A DNA stretch of 64,000 nt from positions 12,643,608 to 12,707,607 of the forward strand of contig NC_088299.1 in assembly GCF_032854445.1 (NCBI RefSeq), in the 5' to 3' direction. Source of the DNA: Liolophura sinensis (taxonomy: Eukaryota; Mollusca; Polyplacophora; Chitonida; Chitonidae). Shown here piece by piece: positions 36,011-47,305 of this stretch. The position numbers were made by a program, and so were the translations under genes. The notes beneath the pieces are model-generated. The model made no database searches. It was not told the origin of the DNA and saw nothing but the letters and a program-made list of their open reading frames with translations. Position 1 is the stretch's first letter. The number at the start of each line of letters is the position of its first letter.

Positions 36011-36019
36011 GTGACGTCG
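36011..36019 (-). promoter_or_regulatory. CRE-like site upstream of the predicted start
   Basis: GTGACGTCG on the plus strand (inverse CGACGTCAC) matches the cAMP response element TGACGTCA at seven of eight positions. It lies about 90 bp upstream of the predicted start. CREs are common in neuropeptide promoters, but one short match can be chance. Confidence 0.35.
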
Positions 36020-36119
36020 ACAGCACGCAGTCTGCCAGCGCCATCCACTTGCGCGAATTTGTGAATGACTGTAGAAACGCCTACATTTCAAGGAGTTTGT
36101 TTACAGACACAAAGGGAAG

Positions 36120-36797
36120 AGTGTATCGGATGAGATAATTAATATCCTACTCTGCCCCTCTCCATTTAACATTCTAGTCCAACACTTTTTAAAAAAGGCT
36201 TTTCATTCATAATGAATAAGACTATAGGTGTGTCATTGAAAACCAGTCTCTCATTATTATCCTCCCTGGGTATTTGCAAGCGCTTTCAGCTGCACGGATG
36301 GACTTTGTTCAACCTTGTCATCACGAATTTGCTTGTAGCGGAAGGTGACATTTTGAATCATCAGCACATGGGCGATTTGAAAAACATAATACATCCTTTC
36401 TTTTTACTTTACTGCCGCAGACTTTAACAGAAAGTCGGTGTGCATGTAGCTACATGGAGTTATACAAACAGGTCGCTGGAGGGGTGCAGGGGGCACTGGG
36501 AGTGTAAAGGGGATAATGGTTATTCGTAAAGCTCTGCTTGCTATGTGACGAGAAATCACTGTCATTTAAAGCAACTTGTCTTCGAACATATATATGTCTC
36601 CTTGGATTAGATATCAAATATTAGTGACAGTGCTTAAATTTATAAGTTGTTTATGCCTGTCAAACCTTATTGTGGTGCTCTTCTCCTCGCATGGAATATA
36701 TCCAAAAATTCAGAAATGAACTTACATGCGACTATGCGACGCATAGATTTGTGCTTATGGCAGAGTGTAAACTTGAAGTAAATCTAAAGAACACACA

Positions 36798-36860
<63 letters not shown>

Positions 36861-37678
36861 GTGGTTAGCTGCGACTCGATACTACGATCAGTGAAATCCA
36901 AGATAGTGTGAGCATTGGTTCAATCAATTTTCTACGTGGCAGGAACAAAATTACACCACTATATAGGGGTAGCCGAAGAGGGACATTTCCATTTATCGTG
37001 AAAGTTCCCCCAAATGACGCCTTAAGAGCTTGTGTCAGGATTTAGCCGTGGCCAGTCGATCTAATATGCTTAACGGAGGAAATGCTCCCCTGTTCATGGA
37101 AGACGGCAGCAGTGATCATTGCTTAGTTGCCCTGTATACGTGTGCATATTATCCCAGACGGAATATTCGCCATATCAGTCATGTAAGACGAAATCACTCT
37201 TTAAAGCGTGATTTTCGGGTTATGGGATAGAATCGTGTTCACGTGTCAGTCCTATCATTTTGAATTAAATTCATGTTGAGAAGCGCGATTTCGTATCACA
37301 TGAACTATATCCCGAATGTCCAGGCTGTAGCACCTGCGTCACCAAAATTGACGTGCATTCACGAAATAACTGGGCAAGGAATTAACGTTCAGGCTTGTCA
37401 GTTTTTTGTCTGATGGTTCTCGGTTTGCAAAGGAAATCCAACGTTATAAGGTAAAATGTTTTAATTTTAATAGAATGTATTGCTTAAGCCGCGTTCACAG
37501 AGTCGAATCGAGCAATCGAATTGGATTATAGTCAAGTTAAAAGAGAACAAACACTACAAACATGCGACTGTGTCATTTGACAAATCACATCGGCTTATAA
37601 AATACACATGTCCTAATTTCGTTCCACTCTGTGCGATTTGACGAGTTTATATGACGAACTGCATGTTAAAGTTGCCGC
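36120..37678. other. Upstream flank of the neuropeptide gene, non-coding
   Basis: No gene is supported. It holds the (TA)n tract at 36800-36856. Other open frames are short and without domains. Confidence 0.5.
36800..36856. repeat. (TA)n microsatellite
   Basis: About 57 bp of uninterrupted TA dinucleotides. Confidence 0.98.
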
Positions 37679-38115
37679 GGAACGAATATAGAGGCTCAGT
37701 GGTATTGCGTATGAAATTATCGCTGGATGAACAGAGCTGCTAAGTGCTATTGCATATGAAGCTACTGTGGGTCGAACAGAGCGGCTCAGTGGTATTGCGT
37801 ATGAAATTACTGCTGGCTAACTGCTATTTGGTATGACGCTACCGTGGGACCAACAGAGTGGGATTACATATAAAGTTACGGCGGAGCCAACAGAACTGCA
37901 AAGTGGTATTGCATTTTCATTATTTATTTGTGTTTTACGCCGTATTCAAGAATATTTCACTTAAACGATGGCGGCCAGCATTATGGTGGGATGAAACCGG
38001 GCAAAACCCGGGGAAACACACGATCATCCGCAGATTATATTGCATACGGAGTTAAGTGCTATTGCGTTTGACGCTACCGGGAGACGAACAGAGCGGCAAA
38101 GTGGTATTGCATTTA
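37679..38115. repeat. Degenerate 45-bp minisatellite interrupted by a SINE
   Basis: About six to seven diverged units built on GGTATTGCGTATGAAATTAC, TGCTGGACGAACAGAGCGG and CTCAGT. Units differ by indels and substitutions. The array is split at 37915-38037 by a family-A SINE, and the last units continue after it (AAGTGCTATTGCGTTTGACG onward). Confidence 0.85.
37915..38037 (-). mobile_element. SINE family A, 5'-truncated, inserted in the minisatellite
   Basis: The plus strand reads TTATTTGTGTTTTACGCCGT, ATTCAAGAATATTTCACTTA, GATGGCGGCCAGCATTATGG, GAAACCGGGCAAAACCCGGG and GATCATCCGCAG: the inverse family-A 3' end and body. An 8-bp direct repeat, TATTGCAT, flanks it at 37907-37914 and 38038-38045. 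This may be a target-site duplication, although the motif is also part of the host repeat unit. Confidence 0.9.
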
Positions 38116-39767
38116 AAGTTGTGTGAGGACAGACTGACAAAACGGTACAATTGGCGTGCTACATGATAGACAAAGCGGCAATACATGAAAGTCCTGAATT
38201 AAGGCAGAGACACAAAACATTATTAAAGCCCACGCGGACTTATTACAAGTCAGACAGAGTGACAAAACGGCACAATAAATGCATGTCATGACAGGTAGAG
38301 CGTCAGATCAGACAATCCTGATCTATAAGCAACTCAGAGTGTTCGGTGATGCTGCTATATTTTGATGGAGACTGATCACTAATTATCTGTGGTGGCAATA
38401 AGTCCATGCCCCATTCTAACAGCAGAGGTGGTGTAATATGTAGTCCAATGCATATTCAAGTGTTTGGCCAAAATAAACAAGAAAAGCAAACGGCTGTTAT
38501 ATATTAGGTATAAATTCTGGTGCACAAATAAAATGTACGTAAAAGACGGAGATAAGTTCACTAAAATATTTTTGCTAATGGGCCTCTGAACAATGAGGAC
38601 GTAGGTTTAAGACTAGGTCTTGGTGATAAGACTGCGCCTTAATGTTGAGAGGTTTGTCAAATACCTTGTACAATGCAATTGTTTCACCAGGGCGCATTGT
38701 TTCCAGTCACTAATAAACACTGAATCAAATTCATGAGTATGCCGCTAACATTCGATATACTCGCTTTAGAACAGCAATATTGCAGTCATATATTGTGGCA
38801 GTTGTGAGAAATGAAGTTTTTTAAAAGCCAACTGGATGGCACGTGTACATGTACCAAGTGGATGACAGCGAAATAGCAACGTTCCATACTGTTCTGCAAA
38901 TAGTTCAAGGCATTTTTGGTTGAACTTCATTTAACATTTCCCATTTCTCATTTCAATAAGGTAAGGTTTGTGTTGTTACTAAGGAATAAAAGCAGTGCGA
39001 AACCATAACAGGCCATTATATTGTATTTTATCGTCCGATACTACAATAAATTTAAAATATCATAATGCATATTGTGTGCAAGATGATGACATTGTATTAT
39101 TCAATCTTCTCTACCTTTGTTTTGCAAGTTATCTGTGCTGCTTTTGTTTAGTTGTCATCAGCACGACTGGCATTTTATTTGGCGAACATCCGATTCAATT
39201 GATGACAATTGTTTCCTACTGATGATGTAAGACCTTATATATCTTGTAAGAAACCAGGCCCTTGGCGAGCAAGCCTGTACATTGTATTATGAAAGACCGT
39301 TTTACGATGCACGGAAGGGTGATCGTAGTTTCTTGGCATATGAGAGATAAATCATGCTGCATTATCCTATTTGCACTAGAAACAGATTTCACCGCGTATA
39401 GACATTGAACAGTTCTTGTTTAATCTACATAAATGCCCATCCCTTTGTCTTTAAGCCCATGTCAAGGCTCCTTTTATTTTCATTATTTCTCACTGCATAG
39501 CCGGCGGCAATCTGTAATTCTAGTTGTTAGACTGCTCGGAGCTAGACATAAGATATATAACTCACAGCACTGTAATATACATGTAGATGTCAAAATGAAG
39601 CGTAAACTAATCGCTTTTGAACCATTTAAAATCGATTTTGAGAAGTCGTCTGTTTATCTGTGAAAGAATGGAGGGAAAAATCTTCACTTAATGAAGTTTT
39701 TCTTTCAAAAATCATTCAAACTAGTGATAATTCCAAAGGACATTTCTTTTTCTGTGATATGTAAATC
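38116..39767. other. Non-coding stretch without supported features
   Basis: AT-rich sequence. Short open frames (up to 76 codons) show no domain or splice support. Confidence 0.5.
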
Positions 39768-39990
39768 ATGGCACCGTCGTCACTGATAACGTCACGCATA
39801 TTGCCACAGTCGTCTTCACACATATCTTCACGTGTACCTTTACGTGTATCGTCGCGTATATCATCACTCATAGAGTCACGTATAACGTCAAGTATATCGT
39901 CATGTATAATGTCACGTATACAAACAGACATGTATATCGTCATATCGTGACGTATATCTTCACATATAGGAACTTAATCGTCACGTATAT
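39768..39990. repeat. Degenerate short tandem array rich in CGTCACGTATAT
   Basis: Imperfect units of about 14-17 bp of the form ATCGTCACGTATATC. The array holds many CGTCA and ACGT motifs and explains the low-complexity Ser/Ile and Asp/Arg open frames on both strands. Confidence 0.8.
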
Positions 39991-40207
39991 CGCAACCTAT
40001 CCGTCTGGCAAAAGACACCACAGCTGACACCAACAGCCCAGTCACATAAAACGGACACCAGCCTATCAGCATTTGGATATTACTGTACATAATGAACTTT
40101 ACGCATAAATTTCAAAAAATTTTGAGTAATGGGTAAATGGATCTCAGTTATCAAAAGTCTGTCATATTACATATAATAATATGTAATAAGTAACAAAATC
40201 ATATAAT

Positions 40208-40291
40208 GTAGCTAAGTGGCCAAGTAAGGATGATTTTCTCAGTTTCTAACCTAAGGTGTCCCGGGTTCAAACCCAGATCGTGTCATTTTTT
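40208..40291 (+). repeat. tRNA-like pol III sequence (SINE head or tRNA pseudogene)
   Basis: An A-box-like TGGCCAAGTAAGG (from 40217) and a good B box GGGTTCAAACCC (40263-40274) have tRNA-like spacing and are followed by a T run at 40285-40291. The anticodon and acceptor stems do not close, so this is not a functional tRNA gene. No body matching families A or B follows. Confidence 0.4.
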
Positions 40292-41452
40292 TGTTATTAT
40301 GCGCCCCTGTTTATCAGATAGTTTACCAGTTGCATTTAATTCTCTGATTCTCTATATCGATCTCTCTGAACTCCAACCACGATGGTCAACAGAAATATGA
40401 ATAATCTCCCAACACAACTGAATGGCGAAAACAAGCAGATCCACATAAAAGCTACAATTACGCCGGCCCCTTCTGATACCCTATTTGTCATGCCCTGCTC
40501 AGCGAACAGCCTGCCCGAGGAGGGCAGTTAGCTAAGCTCCGTGGTTCAGACGGACCCCGGGGTGAGTCATCTCTCATCGCTCTCCTCATTTCCCCCGCAT
40601 CCACCCCTCCTAGTCCCGGATCATCCGTCTTTCTCGTTAAAGTTTCCAGTCACTGCACAGATTTGGTGTTTAGACACATCCACCTTTGCCTCCGGTGCAA
40701 TCTCACTTAACCTATTTCGGACACCCCGTTTTAATAGACCTGTTTTCTTTTTCCTGTGAAAAACGTTTTTGGTGCAACGCTTAAACGTGCCTATAGGCTT
40801 ATTTACCGTTATCCTGGAAGCCATGTTCAATTATAGTTAGATTTGCAACCTAGTGCCATTAAATGACATGACATAACCGATGTTGATATTAGAAATTTAC
40901 CGACATCCCCACTTCTCCCCCGAGCTCCGAAGAAAAAAACAAACTGGATGGGTACATTACTCCATAGTGCCGAAATGTGTGGACAGCAATTTGCCCTTTC
41001 AGAAAAAGTCTACAAATACTGTGGGAGTCCTTGAAGAGCATGGCGGGTTTACGCATTTACGCATCCATTTTTGAGACATTGACAAGGCTTGATTCTCAGA
41101 TAGTTTTTTTCCAAAAGTACAATGTTACAGTGTTTGGGGTGTGGGCGTAATGGACTATACACGTTACAGCGTTTTCGCTAAACATTCGATTGCTCTTCCA
41201 ACCATTGACCAGTAGATAAGATCAGTCACCGTATGTATGTAGCAGCTAGTCAGCCTGTGGTGAACGTCAATCCCAGCATCATCAACACCTGAGTACACAG
41301 TGTGTACTCAGTGCGAACGTCAGTATTACATGAATAAAACATAAACTTTCCCAAATCTATACCCCTTGTCAAACGTTCGCCTGCAACGCAAAGCTGGGCT
41401 ATCGATAGGAAATATGCAGAATGCAAAATTTCAAATAACAGCAACACAAGCA

Positions 41453-41537
41453 ATGACGTAGATTTTGTGCTGTGACGTACATTTTGTGCTGTGACCGTAA
41501 ATTTTGTGCTGTGACGTAGATTTGTACCATGACGTCA
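41453..41537 (+). repeat. 19-bp tandem repeat with TGACGT in each unit
   Basis: Four copies of approximately TGACGTAGATTTTGTGCTG. The array ends at a perfect CRE palindrome TGACGTCA (41530-41537). Confidence 0.85.
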
Positions 41538-41959
41538 CTGTTTTAAGGTTTACGCAGTAAAGCCACTTAGCTACGTATTATACTGTGACGGTTAATTTAT
41601 TTAAGGAAACTTGCAGGTAGAATTTCGATAATTTTGTAGTTATTAAACACTTTATAGCCTTCGAGAGCGTCATTCTGATGAATAATGTAAATGTTTAGTG
41701 ATAATCGTCATATTTGTTTGTATACATATGTTATATATTCATGGATTACCCTGCCGTAAAGCGGCGACGTCACGTCACGAAGTCACAAACACAACTAGCT
41801 ATCATGACCCACAACTAGCCAATCCGCAACACACAACTCCGCAACAGAACGTGCTTTTTCCATTACGCTGCCCATATATCACTGTTGCCAAGTACTGTCC
41901 GATAATTAGACTTCACAAGAACTCTGTGATCTTTTTCTTATCTCTTTTCCTCTTCACAG

Positions 41960-42096
41960 CTGGCAACCAAGTTGGCGAGTGTCTTCGGAAGCCATCATTT
42001 GCATTTCTTCATCATCAGCAGGAAATATATGAACTAAAAGTTATAACTAACGCTGTTGGAAATTGCATCTCTGCGAAATATTCCGTGTCATTGTGA
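41960..42096 (+). CDS. Candidate terminal exon, unknown protein (speculative)
   Basis: A strong pyrimidine tract and acceptor (CTCTTTTCCTCTTCACAG) precede a 137-bp open segment ending in TGA. It would encode AGNQVGECLRKPSFAFLHHQ and 25 further residues. There is no recognisable domain and no upstream partner exon. The acceptor is the main evidence. Confidence 0.2.
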
Positions 42097-43635
42097 GAAT
42101 CACTTAATACAAATAACTTCACTGGATCATATAAGTCGTTCTCATTTCGTTCGATAGGTCCATGATCAGGTAGCAGAGATATAAACGGCAGGGTAAGCCA
42201 GGGGGGAGGGGAGGGAGGGCTATCAGGCTTAAATCGTGAGTTCGAATCTCACTCCAATCAGACTTGGATGCTATTCTTACAAAACAACATTGAAATTGAG
42301 AATTCATCACATCAACAACAACAAAATAAGTTTTACAGTGATGGGCTCAGTGATGTTTGTGCTGACAATGACGAAGTTTGGAGGACTATCGACCCAGCAG
42401 CTTTTTATCCATTCGACTTAATTTTAATTGGGTATGTTCGGAAGCGTGTTATTTGAGGTATTCTAGCATATAGCATGTAGTGTCTGTTATCGTTATGAAA
42501 ATGGAAATTAAAACGTATATTCGTAGTCGTATCTGTAAAATAAACTGCACGCAAGCTAAATTCCCATCAGGATCTATAATGAAATCAATAAATCATGAAT
42601 AATTTGGGAACAAATGAGAAAAAATCCGATTGCTTTGCCAGATTACTGTATTTAGTCCCACAATACCCCAGATATATGGGTACAGAGATATGGTTAAAAT
42701 AAAGCGAACTTTACACAGAAATGATGAAAACTGACATGTGGGTAAAATCGGAGATATAAGGAAATTAAATGTCGAGCGATTTAATGCGATTGTATACTGT
42801 ATTCTTAGAAGAACCAAGTTTTATAAGTTACTTTTTCTGTTTGCTGTTGTGAAATCAGTTACAGTAAACTAAACACCGGCCTAGAAAACGTTCGAGAAGA
42901 ACTTTACACCCCAGGAAAGTGCATGTACTAAAAGCGCACTTAACAGCGAGGTGAAATGAGTCTGACACATTTTTTCATAGGGCTGCACTTTGGGTGTTTT
43001 ATGCATTCAACATACGTTGAAGTGGCGCAATTTGTTCTTTAGATCTTATCAGATCTTAGACGTACGTGTCTACTCGAAAATCAACTACGCATTTTTTCTC
43101 ACCACGTACACAATGAACCTTAGAAAGTATATTTCAAAATAAACGATCATTTAAAAGGAACGAGTGCCAGAGCTGTTGTGGAAGTTTTGATTCTCCACTT
43201 TTTAGAAACGTCTCCAGGGTTTCTATATTTCATTTTAATTAGAGGAAGTTGTTGAGTATTTAATTATAAGAAATATCACGAATTGTATATGTAGTTACGA
43301 ATGTTGTCAACATCTATGGCCAGCGTGGAACATTCTGTCCATTAGACTATTTAATTTTCATAACATAAAAGAAACATCGCAGGATGTAAAGACAAATCTT
43401 GAAATTTGCTGGCAGCGTATAAACAACTTTGAACTTCCGCTAACCTTATACGTAGTGAAAAAAAAAAACAACAAATATTAAACTGTTTTTCTATCACTGT
43501 AGTTGGTACGTCATCAAGTTTTGGTGTAGAAGAAAAAACCATATCAATATTTTAAGAAATGCGTCATTATCTCAATTTAGTGAACATTTACAAGGAAGGG
43601 GAATAAGACCAAATATATTCAATTTTGTGGACAAT
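42097..43635. other. Non-coding stretch without supported features
   Basis: A G-rich patch occurs near 42200-42220, followed by a B-box-like GAGTTCGAATCTC. No A box was found and no gene is supported. Confidence 0.5.
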
Positions 43636-43745
43636 TGTACTATAAAAGACCACAGCATAGCGAGTAAAGCCAGAGCAGCGACACCAGTGTGACAGTTGGC
43701 AAATGGTCACACGTAACCGATGAAAGCTGGCCTTTTGCCAGTGGG
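43636..43745 (-). repeat. Dispersed repeat family C, copy
   Basis: The inverse complement reads TCATCGGTTACGTGTGACCA, TTTGCCAACTGTCACACTGG, TGTCGCTGCTCTGGCTTTAC and TCGCTATGCTGTGGTC. This is the most complete unexpanded version of the family in the window. Confidence 0.75.
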
Positions 43746-44344
43746 CCTCAAGTTGGGTTTTATTACAACAGTCAAGTAAAAGTAACAACTTAGGCGCCTA
43801 CTAGCACTTCTTATTGGCCAGAATCAGGTAGTAATGCTAATACCAGTGTACTTGCCGTCACTTGTTAACAAACAATGCATGTCAGTTTTAAAGCAACATT
43901 CATGTATATCCAAGAAATAACACAGTATTGAGACATGAGAAAATGTATTGGACAATATATACGACAACCAGTCCACACAAACAAGAATGTTGTCTAAAAG
44001 AGGATCTAGGACAGCAAGCTACAAGTTAAACTGATTTTTATATTACTGGTTCTACAATTTAGTTAGAATTTAAATCTTCTCACTATGTTATTTATACATT
44101 TGTTTCTTTGCTATACTTGATCTTTTGAAAGTCACGTTCAACATTATTTGTTGAATATCAAAAAACGCCAGAGCAATCGGCGTCATATTTCTAGTACAAT
44201 CTCAGTGGAAAGCCATTCAGAAGATACCAGATATGACACCCTGTGCAGTCGCAGTTTAGTGACGTTGGGTCAAGCTGTACTCCGGTCTATCCAATGCCCA
44301 AGTACTGAACACCTAGTCAGATTGCCCAATACCTCGCCTGACGC

Positions 44345-44440
44345 AGGCCTGGGCCCAGTTTCACAAAGCGGTGTACGACATTATATCTTAGCAATTGTCT
44401 TACGATATTTTTGTACGTCAGTGCTAACATACTACATGGA
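44345..44440 (+). repeat. Probable dispersed repeat, GGCCCAGTTTCACAAAGCGG type
   Basis: CTGGGCCCAGTTTCACAAAG, then TTATATCTTAGCAATTGTC and TTACGATATTTTTGTACGTC, resembles a repeat end common in marine invertebrate and fish genomes. Only one copy is present in this window, so the call rests on recognition rather than on internal duplication. Confidence 0.35.
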
Positions 44441-46674
44441 CGACATCTTTGTAAAACTTGACCAATGCCTCGAAGTTTGGGATTCAGGCGCGGAACTTGT
44501 CCATTATTAGTGTTCATTTCCTACAGTGCCTAGGTTTCAATCAGATAGTCTGGTTTACCGCTCTTATTTATCACAGGGTCTTGGTGGCATTAAGGGAACC
44601 ACGTTGTCCGTGTGGCCGTACGCAGTCTAGTGATTACTGAAAACCGCTTGTCTTTCACAAGTGGTCTTCTGTGACACATTTAGGAAAGTTCTTCATGAAC
44701 TTGTCATTGGTCAAGGGTTTATCTTGGACTTAACGGTATCCCAGAAAAATTTCCAGGAAACTAGAAGTGAAAAATTGTAGATTCTGGAGATGCAGAACAT
44801 TCAAATAAATAATTATGGTGTACGATCTGGTGGGTAAATACTTTAGTTTTAAGAAGTTAACCCATTTTATTCCTTAGGCTGTTGTCTGTCTGGAGTTCTA
44901 TCTATATGGGATCTAAAGACAAAATCGTCTATCGTTTACACTGTTTATTGGAGCTAGGTCTCTCAGTGATACGAATCTAGAAATAACGTTATCAGTCTTG
45001 AAAAAGTCATGCATTGCCTTCCAAGCGTACTTTTAAGGTCAGTAAGTTAAATATCAGTCAGAGATCGTGTTTTCCACTTTAAAATTAAGATAACCATCTG
45101 TATTAACGTATTTATGTAACACTTAAAGCATTGCGTAAAACTGGTATCCTTCCATATTTGGCATACAAGATACTGTTGCTATAACTTTCACATAGCCTCG
45201 TGCCTTTAGAACTTCCGGCCAGTACAAGGGGATCTTCCTGTCACCAAAGGAAGTGTCAAGCGTATGCATATCCACAACAGGGGTCGACTGAAGTGTGGTC
45301 TTTAAGAGGATGACTTCCGGAAATCCCGTGATTCACTCCCGGCACGAAACGTACACGCCGTATGTTTTAAATTTTTTTTCTTGTACGACGAAAAAAATGC
45401 GCTGAATCGAATTTTACCACTGTTCAAATGAAGAGGAATAATTTCACACATGGAATATCACACGATATTCCAAGGAGCAGTTCGGCATCAACACTAGACA
45501 CAGCATGATACTTTTATTTTATAACGTCACGAAAGGCATTTCCAAGGGTTGCAAAAAAAAGGAAAGGTCCATTGTCCTTCGCAGTTTTACCAGCCGGTTA
45601 TTTAAAGCTGTTCTCATTTCAGTTATTTAGGGGTAGGGGAAAGTGTATTACCGGCCTTTCTAACGCATCCGCACACTGTGCGTGGCTTGGTTGTGCTCCG
45701 GAAATTTTTGGTGACTTGTGTCCACATTGCCTGTTTTCCAGTGCTAGACAAAGGTATCGCTAGACTTCCAATATTATTGTGAATCTGATTATCAGATTTT
45801 CCACAATCATTTGATAGTAGAAGCGTTTAAATTCCTAAATTCATAAGCGTAGATTTGACGTTTTATTTCATTTATAAAAGTTTGTTCAAACTTTTTAAAA
45901 ATAATTAAAAAGCACAACGTCTAGTTTATTGGAATCGGCCAATCAAATGCGAGATCGTGTGATTCGAATTTCAAAATGTGAAGATTGCTGACATAAAATT
46001 TCAGTGTCACAGCCTTGATACAGTGCAGCGTCGAGAATATTACAAGATCATTTTCGAAATCGTGATGCTAAGACGAACATGAATTTGGAGACACTTCACT
46101 GATATTCCCCAAGTGACAAGGATAAATAAACTGTTGGCAAATTAAATGATCAGGAGGACAAAAGCATAATGACATCGGGTAGCTTTCCTTGTGTTTAGCC
46201 TACAGTCATTGAGTTGAGGTGCAGTTCCGGTTTCTGCGGACTGCACGTGAGTGTTACAATTTATGCATCGCTCCGTATCCGTCTAACAGGGAAATGACTT
46301 CTCACCATATGCGGCCCAAACAGCAACTGGAAGACGTAACAACATGCTACCTTTACATCATCAGAGGAAACCTGACTTGTGTCACACAACAGGATCTTTG
46401 GACCAACGGGAATGACTGTTCAGAGTTTTGTTCCGGTTCTGTTGAATGTTGGATTTCGCCAATAAAATTTAAACTGTTCATTCAGTGCCGTTTCAGCCAA
46501 TGTATCACTTTGATAAAGTTATTTCATTAGATGATATTTGTCATTCAAGGCAAATGTGTGCGATAGTCGCCAGGCATTTTATAATAGGTCAACATTTTAG
46601 CGTCAGAAAACAGAGATGGAAGAGGTAGCAGTTTTTTCGAAACCAACAGGAAACACCGTTTATCAGTACTGCTA
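44441..46674. other. Non-coding stretch without supported features
   Basis: A 103-codon Cys-containing frame lies at 46219-46530, but it lacks a signal peptide, splice signals and a known cysteine pattern. Nothing else stands out. Confidence 0.45.
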
Positions 46675-46918
46675 ATTCATGTATCGACATCGCTAATTTA
46701 TTTATTGATATCGATAGATGATTTGTAGATTTCAATCAATGACTTACCGATATCAATAAATTAAATAGGATTACCGATAAATATTACTCGATATCAATAA
46801 ACACTTATCGATATCGCTAAGTTAATTATGGATATCAATAAATGAATTAGCAATATGGAGAAATAAATTAAGGATATCAAGAAATAACTTAGCGATAAAT
46901 ACAACTATTTATCGATAA
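46675..46918. repeat. AT-rich degenerate array of GATATC/ATCGATAT units, part 1
   Basis: About a dozen imperfect units of around 20 bp of the form TTATCGATATCAATAAATGA, carrying many GATATC and ATCGAT palindromes. Confidence 0.8.
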
Positions 46919-47084
46919 TTCTGCCTTTTTAGCCCTTTTTGATAATTACTGTTCCTTTCTACCGGAAGTTTAAAAATTTTAGCAGAACCGAGTTAAAACG
47001 CATGAAAATGGTATACTCGTATTATATTAACGACTATATCTCCAGTACTACCGTGTCTTCTGTCGTATTAAATCACCGACCTAG

Positions 47085-47305
47085 ATAAATGATTTATCGA
47101 TATCAATAATTCATTTATCGATATCAATAATTGATTTATCGGTGTCAAGAATTAATTTATCGATATCAAAAAACTGATTTATCAATATAAATAACTGATT
47201 TACCGGTATGGATAAATCAATTAACGATATAGATAAATCAATTAGCGAGCGATATGAATAAATCAAATAGCGATATCAACAAATATTTATGAATATCGGT
47301 AAATA
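47085..47305. repeat. AT-rich degenerate array of GATATC/ATCGATAT units, part 2
   Basis: The same unit type as at 46675-46918, separated from it by about 165 bp of unique sequence. The early copies (TTTATCGATATCAATAATTC) are the best preserved. Confidence 0.8.

Noticed and set aside
42225-42262. B-box-like GAGTTCGAATCTC, possible tRNA
   Set aside because: No A box at the right distance and no closing stems.
46219-46530. 103-codon Cys-containing frame, possible secreted protein or toxin-like peptide
   Set aside because: No signal peptide, no dibasic site and no known cysteine framework.
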